From Oceanobacillus arenosus (GTDB lineage: Bacteria > Bacillota > Bacilli > Bacillales > Amphibacillaceae), in NCBI RefSeq assembly GCF_003369575.1, contig NZ_PIOC01000001.1, forward strand, positions 124,001 to 188,000: 64,000 bases of DNA, given 5' to 3'. Numbering within the stretch: position 1 is the stretch's first letter; each line of letters begins with the position of its first letter. Below are positions 20,242-28,217 of this stretch, one piece after another. Below the pieces are notes generated by a model. The model saw only the letters and a program-made list of their open reading frames with translations. It was not told where the DNA came from and made no database searches. Made by a program: the position numbers and the translations under genes.

Positions 20242-21324
20242 TCACTTATTTCGTATTTTTTCCACTTTACGAAGCACCCTTCGCAAATAATCAACAATTG
20301 GTCTTTTTCCTCCCATTACAACTCCAGCTAATTCTGCTAGGATCTGAATCAGAAATAGAACGACGATAGTGATAATCAATGAGGTTGTCGTGCTTGCTTC
20401 AGAAAACAAGATGGCCATTATTCCAAATAATGCACTAAATGCATAAAGGATAAATACGGTTTTTCTGTGACTGTACCCTGCTTCAATCAACTGATAATGA
20501 ACATGCTTATTATCAGCCTTCATAATATTTTCTTTATTAAATGCCCTGCGAACAATAGCATATAACGTATCAAAGATTGGTACTGCAAGAACGATGATTG
20601 GGATGATAAAGCTAAAGAATGTGACGTTTTTAAACAATCCAAGCATCGACACTACTGCAATCAAGTAGCCTAGGAAATTAGAACCAGTATCCCCCATATA
20701 TATTTTTGCTGGATAAAAATTATGATAAAGAAATCCAAGATTCGCTCCAATCACTACGATACTAAGAAATGCAGCCAGAATTTGCGAATCGATAATCGCC
20801 ATGACGAAGATGCTTATTAGGGCAATGGTAGATACTCCTGTTGCGAGACCATCTAAACCGTCTATCAGATTAATCGCATTGGTTATCCCGATTATCCAAA
20901 CAATCGTGATAAAGACACTGAAAAAGCCGAGATCTACAATACCAAAAATCGGCAAGGTTATCCGTTCGATAATGATTCCAGAGTAAACAAGAAAAGATGC
21001 TGCAATTAATTGTCCTGTGAGCTTAACTACTGGTGTGATCGTAAAACGATCGTCAATAACCCCTGTGATAATGATGGCTAGCGCTCCCATAAAGATTGCT
21101 GGAAGATGCTGACTTGCAGGATTTAAATATAAGATGCCTAGCAGCGAACCAAGAAATATGGATATCCCACCTAACCTCGGTGTCACCTTCTTGTGGATTT
21201 TTCTCTGGTTTGGATGATCAACCGCTCCAATTTTCGTAGCAAATATTTTCACTGGATAGGTTAATAGGAAGGAGGAAATAAGTGATATTAGAAATGCAAT
21301 AACTAAATCGAACGCGTTAATCAT
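20242..21324 (-). CDS. tagO: Undecaprenyl-phosphate N-acetylglucosaminyl 1-phosphate transferase (TagO/WecA)
   Basis: The 360-residue polytopic enzyme starts wall polymer synthesis by moving GlcNAc-1-P from UDP-GlcNAc to undecaprenyl phosphate. It shows family motifs: KVTPRLGGISIFLG, GVIDDRFTITP, INLIDGLDGLATG with the catalytic aspartates, MGDTGSNFLGY, and KADNKHVHYQL with the HxH type loop. About ten or eleven membrane segments are visible. I start at the ATG at 21324, which has AAGGAG six bases upstream; the frame continues to an ATG at 21345 without a convincing Shine-Dalgarno. It lies apart from the polysaccharide operon but is on the same strand, separated by the wall-binding nucleotidase gene. 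Confidence 0.92.
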   Translation of the reverse strand: MINAFDLVIAFLISLISSFLLTYPVKIFATKIGAVDHPNQRKIHKKVTPRLGGISIFLGSLLGILYLNPASQHLPAIFMGALAIIITGVIDDRFTITPVVKLTGQLIAASFLVYSGIIIERITLPIFGIVDLGFFSVFITIVWIIGITNAINLIDGLDGLATGVSTIALISIFVMAIIDSQILAAFLSIVVIGANLGFLYHNFYPAKIYMGDTGSNFLGYLIAVVSMLGLFKNVTFFSFIIPIIVLAVPIFDTLYAIVRRAFNKENIMKADNKHVHYQLIEAGYSHRKTVFILYAFSALFGIMAILFSEASTTTSLIITIVVLFLIQILAELAGVVMGGKRPIVDYLRRVLRKVEKIRNK

Positions 21325-21532
21325 AATATTCTCCTTGCTGTTCATGTTGAATGTTGTAAACCTTCTTAAATAAAATTATAGCGAATGATGCATCTCATTA
21401 GCAAATCTAATCTCGAACAGAAAATAGAGAGGCTTCTTAGTATAGACTAATAATAATGAAATTATCGTTCCAACCCTAGTATGTTATGCTATTCACAATA
21501 CTATTCCAATTATCTGAAAGAAGGGGATTCCT

Positions 21533-21937
21533 ATGGATATTTACTTCTTTGTGATGGCAGCAATTTTAGTAGCTGGTTCAATATCTGTAATTATTAAAAT
21601 TAATACCAGAAGAATCAAAGAGCAACCGGATCAAGCAAGTAAAGCACAAACTAACTTCTTTTTCGGTGTTGCCATAAGTGAAGCAATACCGCTTATTTTA
21701 TTGATATTAGGAATAATGAATGCAGAAGCTGGTTCATCAGTCAATCAGTTATATGTACCTGCGATCATTATTATTTACACCATTATATGTGCAAGTTTAT
21801 TTCTATTCTTGCAAAGTAAAGTAGATGTTGTTGAAGCGAATATAGCTAGTGTAACTAACTTCACAGCAATTGGCATGGCGATGGTGAATGCTATCCCGAT
21901 TATTGCACTCGTCTTTTTATTTACACTTACACCATAA
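21533..21937 (+). CDS. Orphan membrane protein resembling a tandem F-ATPase c subunit
   Basis: The 134-residue protein has four hydrophobic segments arranged as two hairpins. Residues 28-62 (IKEQPD... FFFGVAISEAIPLILLILG) line up with the polar loop and second helix of AtpE in this same window (IARQPE... [19 protein letters not shown]), keeping the QP loop and a membrane glutamate at E50. Residues 107-130 (FTAIGMAMVNAIPIIALVF) match the same helix again, with asparagine N119 in place of the glutamate. The GxGxG packing motif of helix 1 in true c subunits is missing, and the loop arginine is E30. The ATG at 21533 has AAGGGGATTCCT upstream. It stands alone, divergent from tagO. Proton binding in a ring is possible but unproven; I know of no named function. 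Confidence 0.75.
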   Translation: MDIYFFVMAAILVAGSISVIIKINTRRIKEQPDQASKAQTNFFFGVAISEAIPLILLILGIMNAEAGSSVNQLYVPAIIIIYTIICASLFLFLQSKVDVVEANIASVTNFTAIGMAMVNAIPIIALVFLFTLTP

Positions 21938-22027
21938 TCAAAGTTTATGAAAAATGGATCACTTTGTACAATTATTAATTCAATTCACACATTGTATCTC
22001 TCCCTTTCATTCGCTAGCGTCAAGCTT

Positions 22028-22033
22028 TATAAT
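22028..22033 (+). promoter_or_regulatory. Candidate -10 element for the thrE-like pair
   Basis: A perfect TATAAT lies 34 bases before the GTG start at 22067. No good -35 is visible at 16-18 bases upstream (TTTCAT region), so this is only a weak prediction. Confidence 0.3.
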
Positions 22034-22066
22034 AATACATAAAGTTACGAGATTGGTGGTGGCACT

Positions 22067-22810
22067 GTGGAGAAAAAGGTTTCCATTGAAAAGGTATGTA
22101 TACTAGCTGGAAAAATTATGCTCGAAAGTGGTGCAGAAACGCATCGGGTGGAAGATACGATGAATCGAATTGCTTCTGCCTTTGATGTCGTAAATCCACA
22201 GAGCTACGCAACCCCTACCGGAATTAATTTTGCTGTTGATATCGCGGATGAAACGTACTTTTTGAGAATTACTACGCGGTCTACGGACCTGCATAAAATA
22301 GCAAAAGTCAATCATATTTCCCGAAGAATTACAGCAAAGGAACTTAATTTAAGTGAAGCATTCTCTTCATTAAACGCGGTCGATAAGGAACCACTTTTAT
22401 ATCCTTCGTGGGTTCGAGTTATTTTCGCTGCATTTGCAAGTGGCTGCTTCGCGATTATGTTTGGTGGAGTATGGAATGACTTTATTCCAGCATTCGTTGC
22501 TGGCGGCCTTGGCTATGCAGGAATGCTTGGCGTTGATCGTTTCCTCGAAATTCGCTTCCTTTCTGAGTTTCTAGGCTCGGTTATTATTGGAATTGTTACT
22601 GTGATTGTCATTTATTTCGGAATTGGCAAAGAAATGGACAAGATTATCATCGGTGGCGTCATGCCTTTAGTTCCGGGATTACTGATCACGAATGCCGTTC
22701 GTGATTTAATCTCTGGGCATTTAATTGCTGGGCTATCAAAAGGAGCGGAAGCAATAATTACTGCATTTGCGATTGGTGCTGGTATTGCAGTTGTGTTTGC
22801 TTTCATTTAA
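22067..22810 (+). CDS. Threonine/serine exporter, ThrE N-terminal-domain subunit (YjjP/DUF1212)
   Basis: The 247-residue protein has the DUF1212/ThrE N-terminal pattern: a soluble start with ILESGAETHRVEDTMNRI-like residues (here MLESGAETHRVEDTM), a PTGINFAV segment, then five or so membrane helices from about residue 115 (FAAFASGCFAIMFGG, IGGVMPLVPGLLITNAVRDL). The start is GTG with only a weak GGTGG upstream. With the 146-residue product just downstream it makes a split ThrE, as in YjjP/YjjB of E. coli. YjjPB has been linked to succinate export, so the substrate (threonine/serine or dicarboxylate) is open. Confidence 0.85.
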   Translation: MEKKVSIEKVCILAGKIMLESGAETHRVEDTMNRIASAFDVVNPQSYATPTGINFAVDIADETYFLRITTRSTDLHKIAKVNHISRRITAKELNLSEAFSSLNAVDKEPLLYPSWVRVIFAAFASGCFAIMFGGVWNDFIPAFVAGGLGYAGMLGVDRFLEIRFLSEFLGSVIIGIVTVIVIYFGIGKEMDKIIIGGVMPLVPGLLITNAVRDLISGHLIAGLSKGAEAIITAFAIGAGIAVVFAFI

Positions 22811-22824
22811 GAGGAGGATGCTGA

Positions 22825-23265
22825 ATGGATATTTTCGCTCAATTAGTCACAAGTTTCATTGCTTCTGCGGCATTTGGCATTCTTTTTAATACACCAAAAA
22901 GGGCACTCATTCAATGTGGACTTGTTGGCATGATTGGCTGGATTGTCTATTATGTCCTTGTTGCACAAGGTTTGCATGTTGTTCCTGCCACCATACTCGC
23001 TGCGATGCTTGTCGCGTTACTTAGTTATTTTTGTTCAAAAATTTATCGTATGCCGATTATTATTTTTAATGTATCTGGAATCATTCCCCTCGTTCCAGGG
23101 GGAAGTGCATACAACGCAATGCGCCACTTCGTTATTAATGATTATTACACTGCAGTCCAATTATCAACTAAAGTAATGTTACTCTCCGGCGGTATCGCGA
23201 TTGGACTTATGTTCTCTGAGGTGATCAGCCAAGTTGTTCGGAAGATTGCTGCAGCGAAGCGGTAG
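22825..23265 (+). CDS. Threonine/serine exporter, ThrE C-terminal-domain subunit (YjjB-like)
   Basis: The 146-residue protein has four hydrophobic helices and the ThrE_2/YjjB motif, with a conserved IIPLVPGGSAYNAMRHF segment near residues 89-105 that parallels the PLVPGLLITNAVRD segment of the upstream partner. It begins 14 bases after that gene, with GAGGAGG in the gap. The two proteins are expected to form one transporter. Confidence 0.85.
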   Translation: MDIFAQLVTSFIASAAFGILFNTPKRALIQCGLVGMIGWIVYYVLVAQGLHVVPATILAAMLVALLSYFCSKIYRMPIIIFNVSGIIPLVPGGSAYNAMRHFVINDYYTAVQLSTKVMLLSGGIAIGLMFSEVISQVVRKIAAAKR

Positions 23266-23458
23266 GGTTCTTCCTTTGAAGCTTTAGGTGGAGTGTTCCA
23301 TGGGCCGGGGTGGAGCGATTAGCCGAAATTCGGAGCATTCGCAGACAATGCCGGAGCGCCTCGGTCCTAAATGGAGCGCTAGTTATTATTTTCACAATAT
23401 TTTGAATAGACTTTTAATATTAACATAATCTGCATTATTTGATTAATTCTTTTTTTCC

Positions 23459-23464
23459 TATAAT
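23459..23464 (+). promoter_or_regulatory. Candidate -10 element of zwf
   Basis: TATAAT occurs 37 bases before the chosen zwf start, in an AT-rich stretch (CCTATAATATAAAATATA). The hexamer 17 bases upstream (TATTTG) is a poor -35. Confidence 0.4.
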
Positions 23465-23500
23465 ATAAAATATATATTTCTACATAAAGTGAGGGAACTT

Positions 23501-24979
23501 ATGATGAATCAACCAGTACAACCAAAAGTAGTTATCGTAATTTTCGGGGCAACAGGGGATTTGGCTAAGCGCAAATTGTTTCCTTCCATATATCGTCTTT
23601 ATCAGCATGGGAAGATTAGTAAAAACTTTGCTGTGGTTGGGCTTGCACGTCGTGAATGGACAGACGAGGTACTAAGGGAGAATGTGGCAGCATCGATTGG
23701 AGAAGCAGTTTCTCCAGATGAGGATCTGGAAGAATTTGTTTCACATTTCTTCTATCACCCGTTCGATGTTACAGACGATTCTTCTTACCAAGGATTGGAT
23801 CATTTACTTAAAAACTTAGAAGGACAATATGACACAGAAGGAAATCGAATTTTCTATTTGGCAATGGCACCTAATTTCTTTGGAACGATTGCAAATAAAT
23901 TAAAAGAGTACGGGTTAGAAAATTCTGACGGCTGGTCACGCCTTGTGATTGAAAAGCCTTTCGGGCATAATTTAGAATCCGCAAAAGAATTAAACAATCA
24001 AATTCGGTCTGCATTTAATGAGGATCAAATTTACCGAATCGACCATTATTTAGGGAAACAAATGGTCCAAAATATTGAGGTCATTCGTTTTGCCAATGGA
24101 ATATTTGAGCATCTTTGGAATAATCGTTTCATCTCGAATATTCAAATCACATCAAGTGAGGTGCTCGGTGTAGAAGAACGTGCCCGCTATTATGATAATT
24201 CTGGTGCAACACGTGATATGGTACAGAATCATATTCTGCAAATGGTTGCGTTGCTATTAATGGAACCACCAATTAAACTCTCGACGGATGAAATTCGTTC
24301 TGAAAAGATCAAAGTACTCCGTGCCATCCGTCCATTAGATAAAAATGAAATTAGTAACTCCTTTATACGTGGTCAGTACGGATCGGGAGAAATAAACGGT
24401 GAGGCTGTTCCAAGTTATCGAGAAGAGGCAGAAGAGTTGGCAGACTCCAATACAGAAACGTTCGTTGCTGGTAAGCTTTTAATCGATAACTATCGCTGGG
24501 CAGGCGTGCCGATTTACATTCGTACCGGGAAAAGAATGACAGGAAAGTCGACTAAAATAGTCATTGAATTTAAAGATATCCCAATGAATTTATATTATAA
24601 AAAGGACAATGACCGCAATCCTAATTTACTCAGCATCAATATCCAACCAAACGAAGGAATCACACTTGGCCTAAATGCAAGAAAGTCCAGTGAGGGCGCA
24701 CTAGCTGAACCAATTCAGCTTGCTTATAATCTAGACGAGACTTCTGGAATCAATACACCAGAAGCATATGAAAGATTACTCTATGATTGCATGATTGGTG
24801 ACGCAACGAACTTCACACACTGGGACGAGGTAGCACTTTCTTGGAAATTCGTTGACTCCATTTTAGGTGTATGGTCTGAAGAGAAAGCTGATTTCCCGAA
24901 TTATAAATCAGGATCGATGGGACCTAAGGCAGCCGATGAGCTCTTAGAAAAAGACGGATTCCACTGGTGGGAAGTATAA
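23501..24979 (+). CDS. zwf: Glucose-6-phosphate 1-dehydrogenase
   Basis: The 492-residue enzyme oxidises glucose-6-phosphate to 6-phosphogluconolactone with NADP, the entry to the oxidative pentose phosphate pathway. It has the dinucleotide motif FGATGDLAKRKLFPSIY near residue 15 and the substrate motif RIDHYLGKQMVQN near residue 180, with KPFGHNLESA before it. I start at the ATG at 23501, since GTGAGGG immediately upstream is the ribosome binding site; the frame extends four codons further to a GTG that would consume that site. It is monocistronic, with its own terminator after the stop. Confidence 0.95.
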   Translation: MMNQPVQPKVVIVIFGATGDLAKRKLFPSIYRLYQHGKISKNFAVVGLARREWTDEVLRENVAASIGEAVSPDEDLEEFVSHFFYHPFDVTDDSSYQGLDHLLKNLEGQYDTEGNRIFYLAMAPNFFGTIANKLKEYGLENSDGWSRLVIEKPFGHNLESAKELNNQIRSAFNEDQIYRIDHYLGKQMVQNIEVIRFANGIFEHLWNNRFISNIQITSSEVLGVEERARYYDNSGATRDMVQNHILQMVALLLMEPPIKLSTDEIRSEKIKVLRAIRPLDKNEISNSFIRGQYGSGEINGEAVPSYREEAEELADSNTETFVAGKLLIDNYRWAGVPIYIRTGKRMTGKSTKIVIEFKDIPMNLYYKKDNDRNPNLLSINIQPNEGITLGLNARKSSEGALAEPIQLAYNLDETSGINTPEAYERLLYDCMIGDATNFTHWDEVALSWKFVDSILGVWSEEKADFPNYKSGSMGPKAADELLEKDGFHWWEV

Positions 24980-25006
24980 TCTTCCTCTGCAATTTTCATA
25001 ATTGTT

Positions 25007-25040
25007 AAAAGGAGCATACTCATCGGAGTATGCTCCTTTT
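25007..25040 (+). terminator. Terminator of zwf
   Basis: A 15-bp stem, AAAAGGAGCATACTC with GAGTATGCTCCTTTT, has a 4-base loop and is followed by TCTT. It starts 28 bases after the zwf stop codon. Confidence 0.92.
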
Positions 25041-25089
25041 TCTTATAATAGAATGGACAATCATTTTCTATTTCAATTCCTATGATAAT

Positions 25090-25132
25090 TGAGGACACGT
25101 CCAGCGCAAGCGCCCGTGCTCCTAGCGAGACC
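25090..25132 (-). repeat. Truncated copy of dispersed repeat A (A5)
   Basis: Read on the minus strand, this short stretch (TCTCGCTAGGAGCACGGG, then CGCTGGACGTG) matches the 3' end of the copy at 32821-33045, including the shared TCGCTAGGAGCACGGG. It is the distal end only. See the repeat A entries at 26524, 32821, 34426 and 52213. Confidence 0.6.
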
Positions 25133-25144
25133 GCATATAGCTTA

Positions 25145-25447
25145 TTAATAGTAATCCTTTTTATTTGGAATTAAGGCGGTGATTGCAAGCACAATTGCAG
25201 TGATAATATGCATTATCATCCCGAGCACCGGAATAATCCCAATAATAGAAGTAATAATTCCTAAAATACTACCAGCTGACGCGCCTCGATCCCTATTTGT
25301 GATAAGTAATGTAATAATGTGAAGGATCAACATAACAAAGAGTGGTGTCCAGCCATTGGCAATAATATAGGCTCCACCGATTAACGGAATTCCTAATAGT
25401 CCTTCAAAAATTGCAGTTATCCATTTTAAGATTTTTGATCCTGACAA
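25145..25447 (-). CDS. Small four-helix membrane protein of unknown function
   Basis: The 100-residue product is almost entirely hydrophobic, with about three or four helices (ITAIFEGLLGIPLIGGAYII, PLFVMLILHIITLLI, GIITSIIGIIPVLGMIMHII) and a short NKKDYY tail. I choose a TTG start at 25447 because CGGAGGGGATATT lies directly before it. The longer frame to 25492 has no Shine-Dalgarno and adds a cysteine-bearing stretch of little plausibility. It is not in an obvious operon: zwf ends convergently on one side and comK starts upstream. I do not recognise a function. Confidence 0.6.
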   Translation of the reverse strand: MSGSKILKWITAIFEGLLGIPLIGGAYIIANGWTPLFVMLILHIITLLITNRDRGASAGSILGIITSIIGIIPVLGMIMHIITAIVLAITALIPNKKDYY

Positions 25448-25619
25448 AATATCCCCTCCGATACATACTAAAAAGCTTCCAAACGTACTCATCTGTCAAT
25501 AATATGATTTCTTATCAATCGTATCATATTATCCCCTGAAAAATAATATACCGACGCCTATTTTGGCAATAATTTTTAGAAAACTTCCTGTTGGCCCGAT
25601 TTTCTTACCTCCTTAGCAA

Positions 25620-26120
25620 TCAATTCTCAGGTTCATCTCCATGCCACCAGCGGATTTGCCCTGTGCCAAACAATATCGATCGATTCAATTGGACAATGAC
25701 CTGGCACATTCGTTTAAATTGGCTATCAACCGTACTAAGCGATGCATTTACATAAATCCCTGTTCCATCACGAAAGGCAATATAGGTCTTATCATTATGT
25801 AAAAAGTAATCTCGAATGTGGCTAGCAGATAGCCATACACATTCCGTATTTTTCGTTGAAGCGGTGGGGAACATGTAAATTCCATTCATTTGTGATACTG
25901 GAACCGGAAGCTTACTCGTTGACTTTAATATGTCCTTTACTGCGCCACGTCTGCCGTCTAGTGTCGAACCGTATAAGATACAGCTATTATCAATGATTTG
26001 TTCAGCCTTCAAGCTAGAAAATTGCTGACTATCACCTTCGATTATGACCGATCGATAATATTGAGAATCATTCGCTAAGATTGCTTTCGTTTTCTGGGAT
26101 ACGAGATATACATTCTCCAT
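25620..26120 (-). CDS. comK: Competence transcription factor ComK
   Basis: The 166-residue protein shares the ComK core: IIDNSCILYGSTLDGRRGAV corresponds to the IVDRSCRFFGSSYAGRKAG region of B. subtilis ComK, followed by a GIYMFPTAS segment and ECVWLSASHI. ComK binds DNA minor groove at paired AT-boxes and activates DNA uptake and recombination genes. It is shorter than the 192-residue B. subtilis protein, with the difference at both ends. ComK-like proteins are widespread in Bacillaceae even where competence has not been shown, so activity is uncertain. It is divergent from the YjfB-like gene across a 215-bp gap in which I found no clear AAAA-N5-TTTT box. Confidence 0.85.
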   Translation of the reverse strand: MENVYLVSQKTKAILANDSQYYRSVIIEGDSQQFSSLKAEQIIDNSCILYGSTLDGRRGAVKDILKSTSKLPVPVSQMNGIYMFPTASTKNTECVWLSASHIRDYFLHNDKTYIAFRDGTGIYVNASLSTVDSQFKRMCQVIVQLNRSILFGTGQIRWWHGDEPEN

Positions 26121-26335
26121 GATAACCCCCTATTATTATTTATGACGTATATTACTGCTAGTATACTTATTTATTCAAACTATTTCTATAATTTTTAACT
26201 ATTTTATCCAAGGTTATCCATTTTCCGTCAATTTTAAGTGAATGCAGTCGTATTTTGTAAGTTATTATACTACTTGGTTTCTGTTTCACTAGTTGTGATA
26301 TACTTCTTGTAGATATTTGGAAGGAGAGATTTTAT

Positions 26336-26524
26336 ATGGATATTGCAGCCCTTTCAGTTGCAATGGCACAAAATCAAGTGCGAACAGAAGCGGGGTTCAC
26401 GTTAATGGATAAGGTTATGAATATGTCTGAGCAGCAAAGCGGCCAATTAAACGAAATGTTAGGTCAGTCCGTAACCCATTCCGACCATCCTTCATTAGGT
26501 ACGAAAGTGGACTTGAGAGCGTAA
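26336..26524 (+). CDS. YjfB-family small protein
   Basis: The 62-residue protein starts MDIAALSVAMAQNQVRTEAG, the pattern of the YjfB family, small soluble helical proteins of unknown role in Bacillaceae. GGAAGGAGAGATTTTAT precedes the ATG. The stop codon abuts a repeat A element that starts at 26524, so transcription would run straight into the repeat. Motility/SigD association has been suggested for relatives, but nothing here proves it. Confidence 0.75.
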   Translation: MDIAALSVAMAQNQVRTEAGFTLMDKVMNMSEQQSGQLNEMLGQSVTHSDHPSLGTKVDLRA

Positions 26525-26732
26525 ACAAAAGCGCAAGCGCCCGTTTAGGGACGTACGGACTGGACTGAACCGAAGGAGATAAAGGAAACACGATGAGCTT
26601 TAGCGAATCGATGTTGACTTATCGTACGGAGGTGAGGGAAGTCTCGCTAGTCGCTGGGCGCTGGAGCTGGACGTGGCTGTTCTCGGTAATTAAGTTATCC
26701 ACAGCATTTAAATTTTATAATTTCCTAGACGT
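26524..26732 (+). repeat. Dispersed repeat A, copy A1
   Basis: About 209 bp, nearly identical to 34426-34634. It begins AACAAAAGCGCAAGCGCCCG, contains GGAGATAAAGGAAACACGAT and AATCGATGTTGACTTATCG, and ends in an AT-rich tail (TAATTAAGTTATCCACA). The beginning AGCGCCC..AGCGAC and the later GTCGCT..GGGCGCT are imperfect inverted repeats, so the RNA or DNA could fold. It contains no gene: a 60-codon frame inside at 26593 is not credible. Confidence 0.85.
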
Positions 26733-26736
26733 AAAT

Positions 26737-26773
26737 AAAGAAGCTACAACCCACATTGGGGTGCAGCTTCTTT
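26737..26773 (-). terminator. Terminator of the small lipoprotein gene
   Basis: The stem AAAGAAGCT with AGCTTCTTT continues after a one-base mismatch with CAACCC/GGGGTG. On the minus strand it is followed by ATTTACG. It lies 21 bases after the lipoprotein stop. Confidence 0.75.
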
Positions 26774-26794
26774 AGATGTATAATGACCTACCGA

Positions 26795-27043
26795 TCATCT
26801 ATTGTCTTTATTCGTTCCATTTAAATCATCTTGTGGAATATTATTATTGTGCAGATTATCTTCCACAGGTGCTCCATTGTTGTTTCCATTATGATCTAAT
26901 GGCGCTCTTTCATTAACTGGTGCCTGTTCATTAACTGGTGCTTGTTCTTTAACTGGTGCCTTATTTGTTCCTGTTCCACACGCAGCAACCAGTGATAATG
27001 CAATAATCGGTGCACCAAGCTTAAACACAAGTTTGCCTCTCAT
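26795..27043 (-). CDS. Small lipoprotein with APVNEQ tandem repeats
   Basis: The 82-residue protein has a lipoprotein signal peptide (MRGKLVFKLG, hydrophobic core, lipobox LVAAC near residue 21), so it would be lipid-anchored on the outer face of the membrane. The mature part holds four tandem hexapeptide-like units (APVKEQ, APVNEQ, APVNER, APLDHN) followed by an asparagine/aspartate-rich tail. I choose the ATG at 27043, which has AAAAGGAGGT upstream; the longer frame to 27121 abuts the fabZ stop and lacks a site. It is downstream of fabZ on the same strand. Function unknown. Confidence 0.8.
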   Translation of the reverse strand: MRGKLVFKLGAPIIALSLVAACGTGTNKAPVKEQAPVNEQAPVNERAPLDHNGNNNGAPVEDNLHNNNIPQDDLNGTNKDNR

Positions 27044-27121
27044 ATTACGTACCTCCTTTTGATGTAAGTTATCGTCATTAGGATAACCAATTTCAAAGAA
27101 GTCATACCCATATTTAGACAA

Positions 27122-27544
27122 TTATTTTATTGCAAATGTAATTTCTGCTTCACAAGCCAACTCACCGTTTACAGTTGCAATTCCCTTACCTTTGCCAATC
27201 GGCCCCTTCATCCTTGTGATTTCCACCTCTAAATGCAATTGGTCACCTGGTCTTACTTGGCGCTTAAAACGGCATTTATCGACACCAGCTAAAAAACCGA
27301 GTTTCCCTTTGTTTTCTTCCTTCCCTAAAACAGCAATCGCCCCAACTTGTGCAAGTGCCTCAATAATTAATACGCCAGGCATTACAGCGTACTGAGGAAA
27401 GTGTCCCTGGAAAAATGGTTCATTAACGGTAACATTTTTTATTCCTGCAACACGTTTCCCTTCTTCCACTTCCGTTACTTTATCAACTAATAGAAATGGG
27501 TATCGATGCGGTATAATCTCTTTAATTTGTTCTATATCCAACAT
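27122..27544 (-). CDS. fabZ: 3-hydroxyacyl-[acyl-carrier-protein] dehydratase FabZ
   Basis: The 140-residue hot-dog fold enzyme dehydrates 3-hydroxyacyl-ACP in type II fatty acid elongation. It has the motifs [10 protein letters not shown] near residue 13, GHFPQY with the catalytic histidine near residue 49, and [11 protein letters not shown] with the catalytic glutamate. I use the ATG at 27544 (AAGGGAG eight bases upstream), which gives the same MLD start as the B. subtilis protein; an in-frame ATG two codons earlier is too close to that site. It lies downstream of the flagellar and EpuA-like genes, as in Bacillus. Confidence 0.95.
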   Translation of the reverse strand: MLDIEQIKEIIPHRYPFLLVDKVTEVEEGKRVAGIKNVTVNEPFFQGHFPQYAVMPGVLIIEALAQVGAIAVLGKEENKGKLGFLAGVDKCRFKRQVRPGDQLHLEVEITRMKGPIGKGKGIATVNGELACEAEITFAIK

Positions 27545-27587
27545 AATCATTGCTCCCTTGTAAAATTCATATTTTCAATATTATAGT

Positions 27588-27623
27588 AAAAAAGCATGTC
27601 ATCTATTAAATAGGCACGCTTTT
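27588..27623 (-). terminator. Terminator of the EpuA-like gene
   Basis: The hairpin AAAAAAGCATG with CACGCTTTT (one mismatch) has a 17-base loop and on the minus strand is followed by a run of six Ts. It separates the EpuA-like gene from fabZ. Confidence 0.75.
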
Positions 27624-27661
27624 ATGAATCATATTAAATTATGCTTTATCTATCTCTTAGT

Positions 27662-28015
27662 CTATTCCACTTTCGTTACAATATCAATAATATGCTGCCA
27701 TGTTTCTTTTTTTAATACATCTGTTGGGACACCATCACCAAGGATACCATAGCCAATCATTAATCCAAGAACTAGCGCGGCTGCAGCGAGAATTAAAACA
27801 ATAATAATCCGAAGCCAAATTGGAAAAATACGCAATCGTGGCTTTTTATTATTTCTGATTTCAATCTCCTTTTCCTGCTTTTGCTGTTTTCTTGATTGCT
27901 TTTCCGTTGTCTGAGCATTCGATTCTACCCTTTTTGTCGGGCTATTTTTCTTCGATTGCTTATATTCTTTTCTTGATTGTTTATCAGCAACGGTGCGATC
28001 TGATTGATTGGACAT
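27662..28015 (-). CDS. EpuA-family single-pass membrane protein (often mislabelled RNA polymerase beta)
   Basis: The 117-residue protein has a lysine/glutamine-rich cytoplasmic N-terminus (about 1-60), one hydrophobic helix (IWLRIIIVLILAAAALVLGL, about 67-90) and the family tail GYGILGDGVPTDV then ETWQHIIDIVTK. This is the EpuA family, frequently annotated as DNA-directed RNA polymerase subunit beta although no polymerase motif is present. I choose the ATG at 28015 with AAGGAG nine bases upstream; the frame continues nine codons further. It follows flhP on the same strand, as in related genomes. Its role is unknown. Confidence 0.75.
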   Translation of the reverse strand: MSNQSDRTVADKQSRKEYKQSKKNSPTKRVESNAQTTEKQSRKQQKQEKEIEIRNNKKPRLRIFPIWLRIIIVLILAAAALVLGLMIGYGILGDGVPTDVLKKETWQHIIDIVTKVE

Positions 28016-28217
28016 AGATAGTAACTCCTTAATTCCTGGCAAATGAAGTAATGGATGGAAAATCCCCTTGTTTGCATGTGATAGGCAACTGAAAATATCG
28101 TTTTCCTCATTGAATAACGAAGGACTGTTATGTAATACTTTGTTACAATCATATTTGCTAATAGTTTATCACAGAATGACAGCTAATATCTATCATTCCT
28201 TATGAATTACCTGCTTT

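Noticed and set aside
26593-26775. 60-codon plus frame
   Set aside because: It is contained in repeat A1 and the lipoprotein terminator; the same frame is broken in copy A2.
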